From Halopenitus persicus (GTDB lineage: Archaea; Halobacteriota; Halobacteria; Halobacteriales; Haloferacaceae): DNA of 64,000 nt. The stretch spans positions 1,798,001 through 1,862,000 of the forward strand of contig NZ_AP017558.1 in assembly GCF_002355635.1 (NCBI RefSeq), given 5' to 3'. The notes under the pieces were generated by a model that worked only from the letters and a program-made list of their open reading frames with translations, did no database searches and was not told the DNA's origin. Below, piece by piece: positions 50,846 through 61,468 of the stretch (the stretch's first letter is position 1; each line of letters opens with the position of its first letter). The position numbers and the translations under genes were made by a program.

Positions 50846-51388
50846 TCACCACGGCTCGTTCTTGACGCCGATCGCGAACCCGATCACGTTGGTCACGACG
50901 TGGAGGACCGGCGTGACGACGACCACGACCGCGATCGCCGGCAGCGTGAACCACGCGCCGAACCAGCTCGGTGCGAGGAGCCACGCGAACGCCAGCGCGC
51001 CGACGACGAAGTCCAACTGGTCGAGTCCGGGGAACGCGGCGCCTCGCTCGCGGCCCGACCGGCGCTTGAGGAACGAGGCCGCGACGTCGCCGACCATCGC
51101 CCCGAACGCGAGCCCGACGGCGGCACGAAGCGGGAACGTCGGGAGGTCGACCCCGAGCGTGGTCGAGGCGGGATCGACGACCGCGTTCAGCGCCAGCGCC
51201 AGCAGGACGCCCGCCATCGTTCCGGCCGCGGTCCCGCGCCACGTCTTCCCGTCGCCGAGCACGCGCGCGCCGTTCCACGTCCGGCCGCCGTCGATCGGCC
51301 GGCCGCCGCCGGCCAGCACCGCGGCGTTGTTGGGAACGTACGCCGGCAGCATCGCCCAGAGGGCGCTCGCGAGCAGTGACCCGACCAT
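50846..51388 (-). CDS. carS: CDP-archaeol synthase
   Basis: 180-aa integral membrane enzyme that activates 2,3-bis-geranylgeranylglycerol phosphate with CTP to CDP-archaeol, the branch point of archaeal polar lipids. The DUF46/CarS signature is visible: MLPAYVPNNAAVLAGGGRPI, RVLGDGKTWRGTAAGTMAG, LLKRR-like FLKRRSGRERGAAFPGLDQL. Start 51388 fits the family length. Confidence 0.93.
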   Translation of the reverse strand: MVGSLLASALWAMLPAYVPNNAAVLAGGGRPIDGGRTWNGARVLGDGKTWRGTAAGTMAGVLLALALNAVVDPASTTLGVDLPTFPLRAAVGLAFGAMVGDVAASFLKRRSGRERGAAFPGLDQLDFVVGALAFAWLLAPSWFGAWFTLPAIAVVVVVTPVLHVVTNVIGFAIGVKNEPW

Positions 51389-51448
51389 ACGCGCTCCGAG
51401 ACGGGGGCCGATGTTAGCTCCTGTGGTGTTGGGCGAACGAACTTCCAG

Positions 51449-51535
51449 CCACGACAACGCTGCTTCCCGTCCCGGGGCCACGACAACGCTGCTTCCCGTC
51501 CCGGAACCACGACAACGCTGATTACCGTCCCGCGG
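51449..51535. repeat. 29-bp tandem array between carS and proline dehydrogenase
   Basis: Three 29-bp units (starting 51449, 51478, 51507) share CCACGACAACGCTG and end near CCCGTCCCGG. In the third, GCTTCC has changed to GATTAC, giving the only TATA-like stretch ahead of the next gene. Confidence 0.93.
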
Positions 51536-51548
51536 GAAGGATCGCGAT

Positions 51549-52388
51549 ATGCTCCCGCCGATCGCGAGCCGGTTCGTCGCCGGCGAAACCGCGGCCGCCG
51601 CGTTCGACCACGCTCGATCGATGAACGACGACGGGATCGGGGTCCTGTTGAACCTGCTCGGGGAGCACTACGACGACCCCGAGGACGTCGAAACCGACGT
51701 CGCGGCCTACCACACGCTCATCGAGGACGTCGCGTCGACCGATCTCGACGCGTCCGTCTCGATCAAGCCGTCCCAGATCGGTCTCGACGTCTCCGATGAC
51801 CTGTTCGCGGAGCACTACCGCTCGATCGTCTCCCACGCCAACGCCCACGACGTCTTCGTCTGGTGTGACATGGAGGACGCCGACACGACCGATGCCACCC
51901 TCGATACCTTCGTCGACGTCGCGCGGGACCATCCCTGGACCGTGGGTCAGTGTCTCCAGTCGAACCTCAAGCGCACGCGCGAGGACCTCGAACGCGTCGC
52001 CGACGTCCCGGGCGCGATCCGGATCGTCAAGGGCGCCTACGACGAGCCCGAATCGATCGCCTACACCGAGAAGTCGCGGGTCAACGAGGCGTATCGCGAC
52101 GACATCACGTTCCTCTTCGAGCATCGGGATCGCGGCGTCGCCGTCGGCAGCCACGACCCCGAGATGGTGTCGATCGCCCGCCGACTCGGCGAGGAGCACG
52201 GGACCGACTACGAGATCCAGATGCTGATGGGTGTTCGCGAGGACGCCCAACGGGACCTCGCCGTTCAGGGCGTCGACGTCCAGCAGTACGCTCCCTACGG
52301 CCGGAAGTGGCTCTCGTATTTCTACCGGCGCGTCCGGGAGCGAAAGGGGAACGCGCTGTTCGCGCTCCGAGCGATCCTCGGGCGGTGA
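51549..52388 (+). CDS. proline dehydrogenase
   Basis: 279-aa FAD-dependent PRODH oxidising proline to pyrroline-5-carboxylate. It has the barrel signature VSIKPSQIGLDVSDDL, DMEDADTTDATLDTF, GQCLQSNLKRTREDLE, RIVKGAYDEPE, and the C-terminal substrate motif YGRKWLSYFYRRVRER. Monofunctional size; the partner P5C dehydrogenase is not in the window. Confidence 0.92.
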   Translation: MLPPIASRFVAGETAAAAFDHARSMNDDGIGVLLNLLGEHYDDPEDVETDVAAYHTLIEDVASTDLDASVSIKPSQIGLDVSDDLFAEHYRSIVSHANAHDVFVWCDMEDADTTDATLDTFVDVARDHPWTVGQCLQSNLKRTREDLERVADVPGAIRIVKGAYDEPESIAYTEKSRVNEAYRDDITFLFEHRDRGVAVGSHDPEMVSIARRLGEEHGTDYEIQMLMGVREDAQRDLAVQGVDVQQYAPYGRKWLSYFYRRVRERKGNALFALRAILGR

Positions 52389-52454
52389 GTGCCGGCGATC
52401 AGCGGTCGTTTCGCCGACCGTCACCCGACTCGGTTCAGAAGGGCTGATAAGGCC

Positions 52455-52472
52455 CGCCGACGCATATCGGCG
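52455..52472. promoter_or_regulatory. palindrome before DUF502 gene
   Basis: CGCCGA-CGCATA-TCGGCG is a perfect inverted repeat 8 nt before the ATG at 52480 and right after a TATA-like TGATAAGG (52445-52452). It spans the expected transcription start. Confidence 0.4.
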
Positions 52473-52479
52473 TAACTGA

Positions 52480-53238
52480 ATGTCCACGTGGAAACGCGAC
52501 TTCGGGAGCGGGCTCATCGTGCTGGTGCCGCTCATCGTCCTCCTGCTCGTCATCGGCTGGATCTACCAGCACATCGCGTCGATACCGCTCATCAGCACGC
52601 TGGAGCCCGACTGGCTCCTCGAGCCGATCCTCCCGCTGTACCGCGTGGTCATCGCCCTGGTCGTCTTCACGACCCTCGTGCTCGCGGTCGGCTACTTCAT
52701 GCGAACGACCCTCGGCCGGATCGTCGAGGCCCGGATCGACGACTCGATCAACCACATTCCCGCCCTTCGAGTGGTTTACAACGCGTCCAAGCTGGCCGTC
52801 GAGACCGCGCTCTCGGGAACCGAGGACCTTCAGAACCCCGTCCACCTCGAAACGTGGCAGGGCATCCGGATGACCGCGTTCAAGACGGGCAAGAAGACCC
52901 GTGACGGGAAGCTCGTCCTCTTCATGCCGACCGCCCCGAACATCACCTCCGGATACGTCATCGAGGTCGAACCGGAGCGCGTCACCGACACCGGTGAATC
53001 GGTCGAGGAGGCGATGACACGGATCCTCTCGGCCGGCTTCGCCGAGTCGACCCACCAGGTGTCCGTCGACGGAGATCACCTCGACGCTCCGACCGAAGAC
53101 GGGAGCACCGGGTCGCCCGATCGCGGTCCAACCGTCGACGAGCCGGTCGAAGACGGCCACGACGGATCCGCCGATCACCGCGATGTCCAGGACTCCTCCC
53201 ACCCCGGCGGCCGCGGCGATCCCGACGCGGGCGCCTGA
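52480..53238 (+). CDS. DUF502-family membrane protein
   Basis: 252 aa. Two N-terminal membrane helices (GLIVLVPLIVLLLVIGWIYQ; YRVVIALVVFTTLVLAVGYF) followed by a soluble domain (IPALRVVYNASKLAVETALS, LVLFMPTAPNITSGYVIEVE). The C-terminal about 70 residues are acidic and low-complexity. Family present in bacteria, plants and haloarchaea; function unknown. Converges with the MinD-like gene. Confidence 0.85.
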   Translation: MSTWKRDFGSGLIVLVPLIVLLLVIGWIYQHIASIPLISTLEPDWLLEPILPLYRVVIALVVFTTLVLAVGYFMRTTLGRIVEARIDDSINHIPALRVVYNASKLAVETALSGTEDLQNPVHLETWQGIRMTAFKTGKKTRDGKLVLFMPTAPNITSGYVIEVEPERVTDTGESVEEAMTRILSAGFAESTHQVSVDGDHLDAPTEDGSTGSPDRGPTVDEPVEDGHDGSADHRDVQDSSHPGGRGDPDAGA

Positions 53239-53247
53239 TCCCCGGGA

Positions 53248-54513
<1,266 letters not shown>

Positions 54514-54534
54514 GTCTCGTTGGACCGACAGCGA

Positions 54535-54548
54535 GTACTTAAAAGTAC
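54535..54548. promoter_or_regulatory. palindromic TATA region of minD-like gene
   Basis: GTACTTAAAAGTAC has 6-bp arms around AA and lies 22-35 nt upstream of the minD-like start (54513). The TATA is nearly symmetrical and could also fire toward the ATPase operon. Confidence 0.45.
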
Positions 54549-54628
54549 GCGAGTGTGGCTTCCGGCCACACGCTCGTGGTCGAGCCGGCGGTCCGCAGGA
54601 GGGGACCGTCGATGGCTTTCGCAAACAC

Positions 54629-54636
54629 CTTATACG
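54629..54636 (+). promoter_or_regulatory. atpH: TATA box of A-ATPase operon
   Basis: CTTATACG sits 32-39 nt before the ATG at 54668 (26-33 nt before a GTG at 54662). Confidence 0.5.
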
Positions 54637-54667
54637 TCGCTCCTGGACTTTCTGACGATTAGTGAGT

Positions 54668-55000
54668 ATGCCGAGACCAGAGGTGCTCGAACGAGTGACG
54701 GAGGCCGAACGCGAGGCGGACGACATCGTCGCCGAGGCGGAATCCGACGCCGAGGAGATCCTCGCCGAGGCCCGCGAGCGGGCGGAGGAGATCCGCTCGA
54801 CGGCCGAGGAGGAGGCGTCCGCGGAGGCCGACGAGCGGCTCGAAACCGCTCGCGAAGAGATCGAGTCCCGGCGTGAGGAGATCCTCGAGGAGGGGCGCGC
54901 CGACCGGAAGGCGCTCGAATCGGACGCACGGGACCGCGTCGACGAGGTGGTCGAGTACGCCATCGACCGGTTCGAGGAGGCGGTGAATGCTCAGGCCTGA
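54668..55000 (+). CDS. atpH: A-type ATP synthase subunit H
   Basis: 110-aa coiled-coil stator subunit that pairs with subunit E to form the peripheral stalk. It is almost wholly charged heptad sequence (LERVTEAEREADDIVAEAES). In-frame GTG at 54662 is an alternative start. First gene of the operon; overlaps atpI by 14 nt. Confidence 0.88.
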   Translation: MPRPEVLERVTEAEREADDIVAEAESDAEEILAEARERAEEIRSTAEEEASAEADERLETAREEIESRREEILEEGRADRKALESDARDRVDEVVEYAIDRFEEAVNAQA

Positions 55001-57146
55001 GCGGATGAGCAAGGTGTCGGTGACGGGCTCGAAGCGCGTCATCGACGACGTCATCGAGACGACCTACGAGCATCACTCGCTGCACGTCACGGACTACGAC
55101 GGCTCCCACGATGGGTTCGTGCCGGGCGAGTCGCTCGAGGGCGCCGAGGAGGTCAACGACCGGCTCGTCACCGTCCGATCCCTCGAGAGCATCCTCGAGG
55201 TCGACGACGAGGACGCCGGCCCGACCGGCGTGCTCGACGACGAGGAGCTCGAGGCGGAGCTCACCGACGTCCGCGAACGGGTCAACGAGCTCACCGACCG
55301 GCGGGACGAGCTTCGCGACCGCGTCCGCGACCTCCAGGAGGAGATCGACCGGATGGAGCCGTTCGCGGCCCTCGGGATCGACCTCGATCTGCTCCGCGGA
55401 TACGACTCCCTCGAGGTCGTGGTCGGCGAGGCGAAGGCCGACCCCGTCGAGGACGCGCTCGCCGCGGCCGACGGGATCCGCGCCTTCGAGGTCTTCGCCG
55501 GCAACGGCGTCGTCGCGGCCTTCGCGTATCCCGCCGAGGGAGCCGACGACGACGTCCTGCAGGACGCGCTGGTCGGCGTGGACATCGCCCTGCTCGAGGT
55601 GCCCGAGGCCGAGACGAGCCCGACCGAGTACGTCGACGAGCTCGCGGCCGAACAGCGCGATCTCGAGGCCGACCTCGAGGACGTCGAGGCCGACCTCGAG
55701 GACGTCAAAGAGGAGGCAGCCAGTTTCCTCCTGCGCGCCGAGGAACAGCTCACGATCGAGGCCGAACAGAAGCAGGCCCCGCTTTCGTTCGCGACGACCG
55801 AGAACGCCTTCATCGCCGAGGGCTGGATCCCGACCGCGACGGTCGACGAGTTCGTCGCCGCCATCGACGACGCGGTCGCCGACCACGCCGACGTCGAGGA
55901 GATCGAGCGGGCCGAGTTCACCCCGGACGGCGACCATCACACCGAGGCCGTTCACGACGACCAGGGGCGGGAGGCCGCCACCGACGGCGGTCACGAGACC
56001 GGCGAGGAGACGCCGCCGGTCGTCCAGAACAACGGCGACATCGCCGGCCCGTTCGAGCTGCTCGTGAAGAGCTTCGGTCGACCGCAGTACTCCGAGTTCG
56101 ACCCGACGCTGCTGGTCTTCCTCACCTTCCCGCTCATGTTCGGCTTCATGATCGGGGACCTCGGCTACGGCGTCCTGTACGCCGGCATCGGCGTGTACCT
56201 GTACAAGTCCTTCGAGGGAACGCTCCGCGAGATGGGCGCGATCGCCATCTGGGCCGGCCTGTTCACGATGCTGTTCGGCGTCTACTACGGGTTCGACATC
56301 TTCGGGTACCACGCCTACCCCCACTTCGGATTCGAACACTGGGCGATCTCCAAGGGTCTGGGCCCGGGCGCGACCGAATGGGCGCTGAGTTGGCTCGTGC
56401 TGAGCGTGCTGTTCGGCATCCTGCACCTGAACGTCGGGTTCGTCCTGTCGTTCCTGAAGAACTACCGGATCCACGACCTCGAGCACGCGCTCTATGAGGG
56501 CGGCTCCTGGCTGCTGTTGCTCAACGGCGCGTGGCTCTGGATCTTCAGCCAGCACGTCGCCGGGCCGAAGCCGGCGTTCCTCTTCGACTCGATCTCCGTG
56601 CTCACCCTGGGCGCGATCGAGTTCTCCGGCTTCCCGGTCGTCGTCGGCTACCTCGGGCTGGCGCTTGCGGGCGTCGGCGCCCTGCTGTTGGCCATCGGCG
56701 AACCAGCCGAACTCGTCGAGGTGCTCTCGCCGATCGTCAACGTCGTCTCCTACGCCCGGATCATGGCCGTGCTGCTCGCGAAGGGCGGGATGGCGCTGGC
56801 CGTGAACCTGCTGGCGTTCGGCGCGTACATCGGTGAGGGCGGCGAGGGAAGCTTCCACTTCATCTTCACGCCGAGCCACCTCGAGTACGTGCAGAGTCAT
56901 CCCGACTCCTACGAGCTCGTCTTCGCGGGGCTGACCACCGCGCCCGATATGCCGATCGTCGGGCTCGTCATCGGCGTGCTCGTCGCGATCGTCGGGCACA
57001 TCGTCGTGCTTCTGCTCGGAATCACGTCCGCGGGCATTCAGGGCGTGCGTCTCGAGTACGTCGAGTTCTTCGGGAAGTTCTACGAGGGCGGCGGCGAAGC
57101 GTACTCCCCGTTCGGCTACGAACGGGAGTACACCGCGAACGAGTAG
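54987..57146 (+). CDS. atpI: A-type ATP synthase subunit I (a subunit)
   Basis: 719-aa proton-channel subunit. N-terminal about 400 residues are cytoplasmic with a long coiled coil (about residues 80-125 and 215-240); C-terminal half has about seven membrane helices (TLLVFLTFPLMFGFMIGDLG; VVSYARIMAVLLAKGGMALA with the essential channel Arg). Start ATG 54987 overlaps atpH and matches MLRPERMSKVS of relatives. An AT-poor repeat-bearing gap of 322 bp separates it from atpK. Confidence 0.94.
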   Translation: MLRPERMSKVSVTGSKRVIDDVIETTYEHHSLHVTDYDGSHDGFVPGESLEGAEEVNDRLVTVRSLESILEVDDEDAGPTGVLDDEELEAELTDVRERVNELTDRRDELRDRVRDLQEEIDRMEPFAALGIDLDLLRGYDSLEVVVGEAKADPVEDALAAADGIRAFEVFAGNGVVAAFAYPAEGADDDVLQDALVGVDIALLEVPEAETSPTEYVDELAAEQRDLEADLEDVEADLEDVKEEAASFLLRAEEQLTIEAEQKQAPLSFATTENAFIAEGWIPTATVDEFVAAIDDAVADHADVEEIERAEFTPDGDHHTEAVHDDQGREAATDGGHETGEETPPVVQNNGDIAGPFELLVKSFGRPQYSEFDPTLLVFLTFPLMFGFMIGDLGYGVLYAGIGVYLYKSFEGTLREMGAIAIWAGLFTMLFGVYYGFDIFGYHAYPHFGFEHWAISKGLGPGATEWALSWLVLSVLFGILHLNVGFVLSFLKNYRIHDLEHALYEGGSWLLLLNGAWLWIFSQHVAGPKPAFLFDSISVLTLGAIEFSGFPVVVGYLGLALAGVGALLLAIGEPAELVEVLSPIVNVVSYARIMAVLLAKGGMALAVNLLAFGAYIGEGGEGSFHFIFTPSHLEYVQSHPDSYELVFAGLTTAPDMPIVGLVIGVLVAIVGHIVVLLLGITSAGIQGVRLEYVEFFGKFYEGGGEAYSPFGYEREYTANE

Positions 57147-57468
57147 CCGATCGTCGCACGCCATTCGGTCGGCGCTGCGCCGCGTCCGTTCCGACGCTTT
57201 CCCGTCCGTTCGCTTCGGGCAGTCGTCGGTCCGTTCGCTTCGGTCCGTCACTGCCCGTTCGCTTCGGTCCGTCACTGCCCGTTCGCTTCGGGGTCGGTCC
57301 CGGAACCGGTCCGAACGATGGGTGTGTGTACTCCTCACAAGTGTACTTCTCACAACCGTCGCTTTGAGGGGTTCTCGCGGTCGTTTTCCTCGTTCGTTTT
57401 GGGAAGTTTTATGTCTCCAGTAGGGGGAATACGAACTGTTCGGAGACGAGCAACCGCAACTACTACCA
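57147..57468. other. 322-bp gap inside the ATPase operon
   Basis: It carries a 24-bp tandem array (57206-57291) and, near its right end, a TATA-like AGTTTTATG (57405-57412) about 57 nt before atpK, implying a start near 57434 and a leader of about 35 nt. atpK may therefore have its own promoter, useful because the c-ring needs many copies of K. Confidence 0.5.
57206..57291. repeat. 24-bp tandem array downstream of atpI
   Basis: Units start at 57231 and 57255 with a partial third at 57279 and a diverged copy from 57206; shared core CCGTTCGCTTCGGTCCGTCA. Confidence 0.88.
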
Positions 57469-57723
57469 ATGTTTGAAGCTACCAGCGAACTCGGGAACGT
57501 CGTACTGCAGGAAGGTCAAGGCACGCTCACGAACCCGTCGGCTGCCGCCGCGCTCGCGGTCGGTCTCGCGGCGCTCGGCGCGGGCTATGCGGAACGAGGC
57601 ATCGGATCCGCCGCCGTCGGCGCGATGGCCGAGGATGAGGGGCTGTTCGTCAACGGCCTCATCCTGACGGTGCTGCCCGAAACGCTCGTTATCCTCGCGC
57701 TGGTCGTCGTCTTCCTGGTCTAA
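57469..57723 (+). CDS. atpK: A-type ATP synthase proteolipid subunit K
   Basis: 84-aa c-ring hairpin. Two membrane helices (AAAALAVGLAALGAGYAERG; GLFVNGLILTVLPETLVILA) with the ion-binding Glu71 in LPET. The N-terminal about 20 residues (MFEATSELGNVVLQEGQGTL) precede the first helix. A separate TATA suggests independent or boosted expression. Confidence 0.94.
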   Translation: MFEATSELGNVVLQEGQGTLTNPSAAAALAVGLAALGAGYAERGIGSAAVGAMAEDEGLFVNGLILTVLPETLVILALVVVFLV

Positions 57724-57744
57724 CCAGCCCCCTCTTTCCAACCA

Positions 57745-58323
57745 ATGAGTTTGGACACCGTCGTTGAGGACATACGAGAAGAGGCCCGCGCGCGTGCGGA
57801 GGAGATCCGCGAGGAGGCCGACGCGGAGGCCGACGACATCGTCGCCGAGGCCGAGGACGACGCCGACCGGATCCGCGAGCAGAAGCTCGCGGAGGTCGAG
57901 CGGCAGATCGAGCGGGAGCGCGAACAGACGCTCTCGTCGGCCAAGCTCGAGGCCAAACAGGAGCGACTCGGCGCCCGCCGCGACGTCCTCGAGGACGTTC
58001 GGGAGGACGTCGAGACGGCGATCGGCGACCTCGATGACGACCGTCGCCGCGACCTCACGGAGACGCTTCTCGAGGCGACCCTCTCGGAGTTCGACGACGA
58101 CGCGGACGTCGTCGTCGCCACCCGTGAGGCTGATCTCGACCTCCTCGAGGATCTCCTCGAGGGTCGCGACGCCGAGGTCGGCGACCCCGTCGACTGTCTC
58201 GGCGGCGTCGTCGGCGAGAGCGACACCTCCCGCGTTCGCGTGAACAACACCTTCGACTCCGTCCTGGAGGACGTCTGGGACGACGAGCTCAAGAACCTCT
58301 CGGAGCGACTGTTCGACCAATGA
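57745..58323 (+). CDS. atpE: A-type ATP synthase subunit E
   Basis: 192-aa peripheral stalk subunit: N-terminal coiled coil (VEDIREEARARAEEIREEAD) that pairs with H, and C-terminal globular domain (DCLGGVVGESDTSRVRVNNT, the E-subunit motif). Overlaps atpC by 4 nt. Confidence 0.93.
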   Translation: MSLDTVVEDIREEARARAEEIREEADAEADDIVAEAEDDADRIREQKLAEVERQIEREREQTLSSAKLEAKQERLGARRDVLEDVREDVETAIGDLDDDRRRDLTETLLEATLSEFDDDADVVVATREADLDLLEDLLEGRDAEVGDPVDCLGGVVGESDTSRVRVNNTFDSVLEDVWDDELKNLSERLFDQ

Positions 58324-59366
58324 GTGCCGTCGGCAGCTCGAACCCGGAGTACGTCGTGGCGAGGGTTCGCGCCCGCCGCGGCATGCTGTACAGCGACGAG
58401 GAGTATCGCAAGCTCACCCGGATGGGTCCGTCCGAGATCGCCCGCTTCATGGAGGAGTCGACCTACGAGACCGAGATCAACGCGCTCGGCAGCCGACACG
58501 GCGGCGTCGACCTGATCGAGTACGCGCTCAACCGCAACCTCGCCAAGCAGTTCGAGGGGATCCTCGACTGGAGCGAGGGGCGCCTCTACGACCTGATCGC
58601 CCGGTACCTCCGGAAGTTCGACGCGAGAAACGTCAAGACCGTCATTCGCGGGGTCTACGTCGAGGCGTCGACCGAGGAGATCGAGGTCGACCTCATCCGT
58701 GCCGGCGAGTTCGACGACCGGCGCATCCGGCGCCTCCTCGAGGCGGAGTCGATCGAGGGCGTCATCGAGGTTCTCGAGGACACCATCTACGGTCCGGCCC
58801 TCGAGGACGCCTACGCCGACTTCGAGGAGTCAGGCATTCTCGTGCCGCTCGAGAACGCGGTCGACCGGACGTTCTACGACCACCTGCTTTCGGGACTCGG
58901 CCGCGACGAGCCGACCCGCCAGTACGAGTCGTTCCTGACGGCCGAGATCGACTTCCGGAACGCACGGAACGCGCTTCGGCTCGCCCGGTCCGGCGCCGAC
59001 ATCGACCCTGCCGAGTACTTCATCGAGGGTGGCGACCTCTTCACCCGTGACACGCTCGCTCGGCTCGCCCGGAACCTCGACGAGCTCGTCGAGTACATCG
59101 CCGAGAGCCAATACGCCGACGATCTCGGGCCCGCGCTCCGCGATCTCGAGGAGGCCGACAGCCTGATCGCCTTCGAGCACGCGACCGACGCGGCGCTTTT
59201 GGCCTATGGCGACCAGCTCGGCACGATCCACCCCGTGTCGGTGACCCCGGTCATCTCCTACATCCTCGCCAAGGAGCGTGAGGTACAGAACATTCGGGCG
59301 ATCGCCCGCGGGAAGGAGGCCGGTCTGAACGACGCCGAAATCGAGGAGGAGCTGGTGATACTATGA
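58320..59366 (+). CDS. atpC: A-type ATP synthase subunit C
   Basis: 348-aa central-stalk socket linking the rotor shaft to the c-ring. Family pattern of repeated helical units (YEYVVARVRARRGMLYSDEE-like N-terminus; LIRYLRKFDARNVKTVIRG; ISYILAKEREVQNIRAIARG near the end). Overlaps both neighbours by 4 nt. Confidence 0.94.
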   Translation: MSAVGSSNPEYVVARVRARRGMLYSDEEYRKLTRMGPSEIARFMEESTYETEINALGSRHGGVDLIEYALNRNLAKQFEGILDWSEGRLYDLIARYLRKFDARNVKTVIRGVYVEASTEEIEVDLIRAGEFDDRRIRRLLEAESIEGVIEVLEDTIYGPALEDAYADFEESGILVPLENAVDRTFYDHLLSGLGRDEPTRQYESFLTAEIDFRNARNALRLARSGADIDPAEYFIEGGDLFTRDTLARLARNLDELVEYIAESQYADDLGPALRDLEEADSLIAFEHATDAALLAYGDQLGTIHPVSVTPVISYILAKEREVQNIRAIARGKEAGLNDAEIEEELVIL

Positions 59367-59692
59367 GCCAGGAGATCGCCGTCATCGGCAGTCCCGAGTT
59401 CACGACGGGATTCCGTCTGGCCGGCGTCCGTGCCTTCGAGAACGTGCCGGACGACCGGAAGGACGAGGAGCTCGACGACGCGGTCGAGCGAACGCTCGAG
59501 GACGAGGGGGTCGGCATCATCGTGATGCACGAGGAGGACCTCTCGCACCTCTCACGCGGCGTTCGCGAGCGAGTCGAGGGAAGCATCGAGCCCGTTCTGG
59601 TCACGCTCGGCGCCTCGGGCGCCGGCGGGGGCGGGCTGCGCGACCAGATCAAGCGAGCCATCGGGATCGACCTGATGGAGGAGGACGACTAA
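59363..59692 (+). CDS. atpF: A-type ATP synthase subunit F
   Basis: 109-aa central-stalk subunit: [20 protein letters not shown] is the conserved first strand and helix; C-terminal [13 protein letters not shown] contacts subunit B/D. Overlaps atpC; 1 nt before atpA. Confidence 0.94.
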   Translation: MSQEIAVIGSPEFTTGFRLAGVRAFENVPDDRKDEELDDAVERTLEDEGVGIIVMHEEDLSHLSRGVRERVEGSIEPVLVTLGASGAGGGGLRDQIKRAIGIDLMEEDD

Positions 59693-59693
59693 T

Positions 59694-61466
59694 ATGAGCA
59701 AAGCAGAATCCACGGAGACCACCGACAACGGTGTCATCCAGAGCGTGAGCGGTCCGGTCGTGAGCGCCCGCGACCTCGACGCCCGCATGAACGACGTCGT
59801 CTACGTCGGCGACGAAGGACTCATGGGGGAAGTGATCGAGATCGAGGGCAACACCACGACCATTCAGGTGTACGAAGAGACCTCCGGGGTCGGCCCCGGC
59901 GAACCCGTTGAAAACACGGGCGAGCCGCTGTCGGTCGACCTGGGTCCGGGAATGCTCGACGCCATCTACGACGGCGTCCAGCGTCCCCTGGACGTACTGG
60001 AGGGGAAGATGGACAGTCCCTACCTCGACCGCGGGGTCGACGCCCCCGGCATCGACCTCGAGGACGAGTGGGAGTTCGAGCCGACCGTCGAGGCGGGCGA
60101 CGAGGTCGCCCGGGGCGACGTCGTCGGCGTCGTCGAGGAGACGGTCACCATCGACCACAAGGTGATGGTGCCGCCGGACGCCCTCGAGGAGGGCGAAACC
60201 GCCGAGGTCGTCGCGGTCGAGTCCGGCTCCTTCGACGTGACCGAGACCGTCGCCGAGCTGTCGAACGGCGTCGAGGTCACGATGCGGCAGGAGTGGCCCG
60301 TCCGCGAGGCGCGGCCCACGGTCGAGAAGCGCACGCCCCGACAGCCGCTCGTCTCGGGGCAGCGCATTCTCGACGGCCTCTTCCCGATCGCGAAGGGCGG
60401 GACGGCCGCGATTCCGGGTCCGTTCGGGTCCGGAAAGACGGTCACCCAGCACCAGCTCGCCAAGTACGCGGACGCGGACATCATCGTCTACGTCGGTTGC
60501 GGCGAGCGGGGCAACGAGATGACCGAGGTCATCGAGGACTTCCCCGAGCTGGAGGACCCGGCCAACGGCAACCCGCTGATGGCCCGGACCTCGCTCATCG
60601 CCAACACGTCGAACATGCCGGTCGCGGCGCGTGAGTCCTGCATCTACACGGGAATCACGATCGCGGAGTACTACCGCGATATGGGCTACGACGTCGCGCT
60701 GATGGCCGACTCCACCTCGCGGTGGGCGGAGGCGATGCGCGAGATCTCCTCCCGGCTCGAGGAGATGCCCGGCGAGGAGGGGTATCCCGCGTACCTCGCC
60801 GCGCGGCTCGCGCAGTTCTACGAGCGCGCCGGCTACTTCGAGAACATCAACGGGACGGAGGGGTCCGTCTCCGCGATCGGCGCGGTCAGCCCCCCCGGCG
60901 GCGACTTCTCCGAGCCGGTCACACAGAACACGCTGCGCATCGTGAAGACGTTCTGGGCGCTCGATGCGGACCTGGCCGAGCGCCGGCACTTCCCGTCGAT
61001 CAACTGGAACGAGTCCTACTCGCTGTACAAGGACCAGCTCGACCCCTGGTTCCAGGAGGAGGTCGCCGAGGACTGGCCCGACAAGCGCCAGTGGGCGGTC
61101 GACGTCCTCGACGAGGAGACCGAGCTGCAGGAGATCGTCCAGCTCGTCGGCAAGGACGCGCTCCCGGAGGACCAGCAGCTGACCCTCGAGGTCGCGCGCT
61201 ACCTCCGCGAGGCGTACCTCCAGCAGAACGCCTTCCACCCGGTCGACACCTACTGTCCGCCGGAGAAGACGTACCTCATGTTGACGACGATCGAGACGTT
61301 CAACGACGAGGCGTTCGCGGCGCTTGAAGCGGGCGTTCCGGTCGAGGAGATCATCGACACCGACGCCGCTCCGAAGATCAACCGGATCGGCGTCCAGGAG
61401 GACTACGAGGAGTACATCGAGGACCTCAAAGCCGAGATCACTGAGGAACTCCGGAGTCTCTACTAA
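59694..61466 (+). CDS. atpA: A-type ATP synthase catalytic subunit A
   Basis: 590-aa catalytic subunit. Walker A GPFGSGKT (residues 242-249), non-homologous insertion (about residues 115-190), Walker B region [20 protein letters not shown]. No intein: the P-loop is uninterrupted. Drives ATP synthesis from the proton or sodium gradient. Confidence 0.96.
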   Translation: MSKAESTETTDNGVIQSVSGPVVSARDLDARMNDVVYVGDEGLMGEVIEIEGNTTTIQVYEETSGVGPGEPVENTGEPLSVDLGPGMLDAIYDGVQRPLDVLEGKMDSPYLDRGVDAPGIDLEDEWEFEPTVEAGDEVARGDVVGVVEETVTIDHKVMVPPDALEEGETAEVVAVESGSFDVTETVAELSNGVEVTMRQEWPVREARPTVEKRTPRQPLVSGQRILDGLFPIAKGGTAAIPGPFGSGKTVTQHQLAKYADADIIVYVGCGERGNEMTEVIEDFPELEDPANGNPLMARTSLIANTSNMPVAARESCIYTGITIAEYYRDMGYDVALMADSTSRWAEAMREISSRLEEMPGEEGYPAYLAARLAQFYERAGYFENINGTEGSVSAIGAVSPPGGDFSEPVTQNTLRIVKTFWALDADLAERRHFPSINWNESYSLYKDQLDPWFQEEVAEDWPDKRQWAVDVLDEETELQEIVQLVGKDALPEDQQLTLEVARYLREAYLQQNAFHPVDTYCPPEKTYLMLTTIETFNDEAFAALEAGVPVEEIIDTDAAPKINRIGVQEDYEEYIEDLKAEITEELRSLY

Positions 61467-61468
61467 CA

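Noticed and set aside
54630-57353. Long minus ORF opposite atpH and atpI
   Set aside because: Antisense shadow of the ATPase genes, no domain signal.
59694-61466. Intein in atpA
   Set aside because: Archaeal atpA genes can carry inteins at the P-loop, but here GPFGSGKT is uninterrupted and the length is normal.
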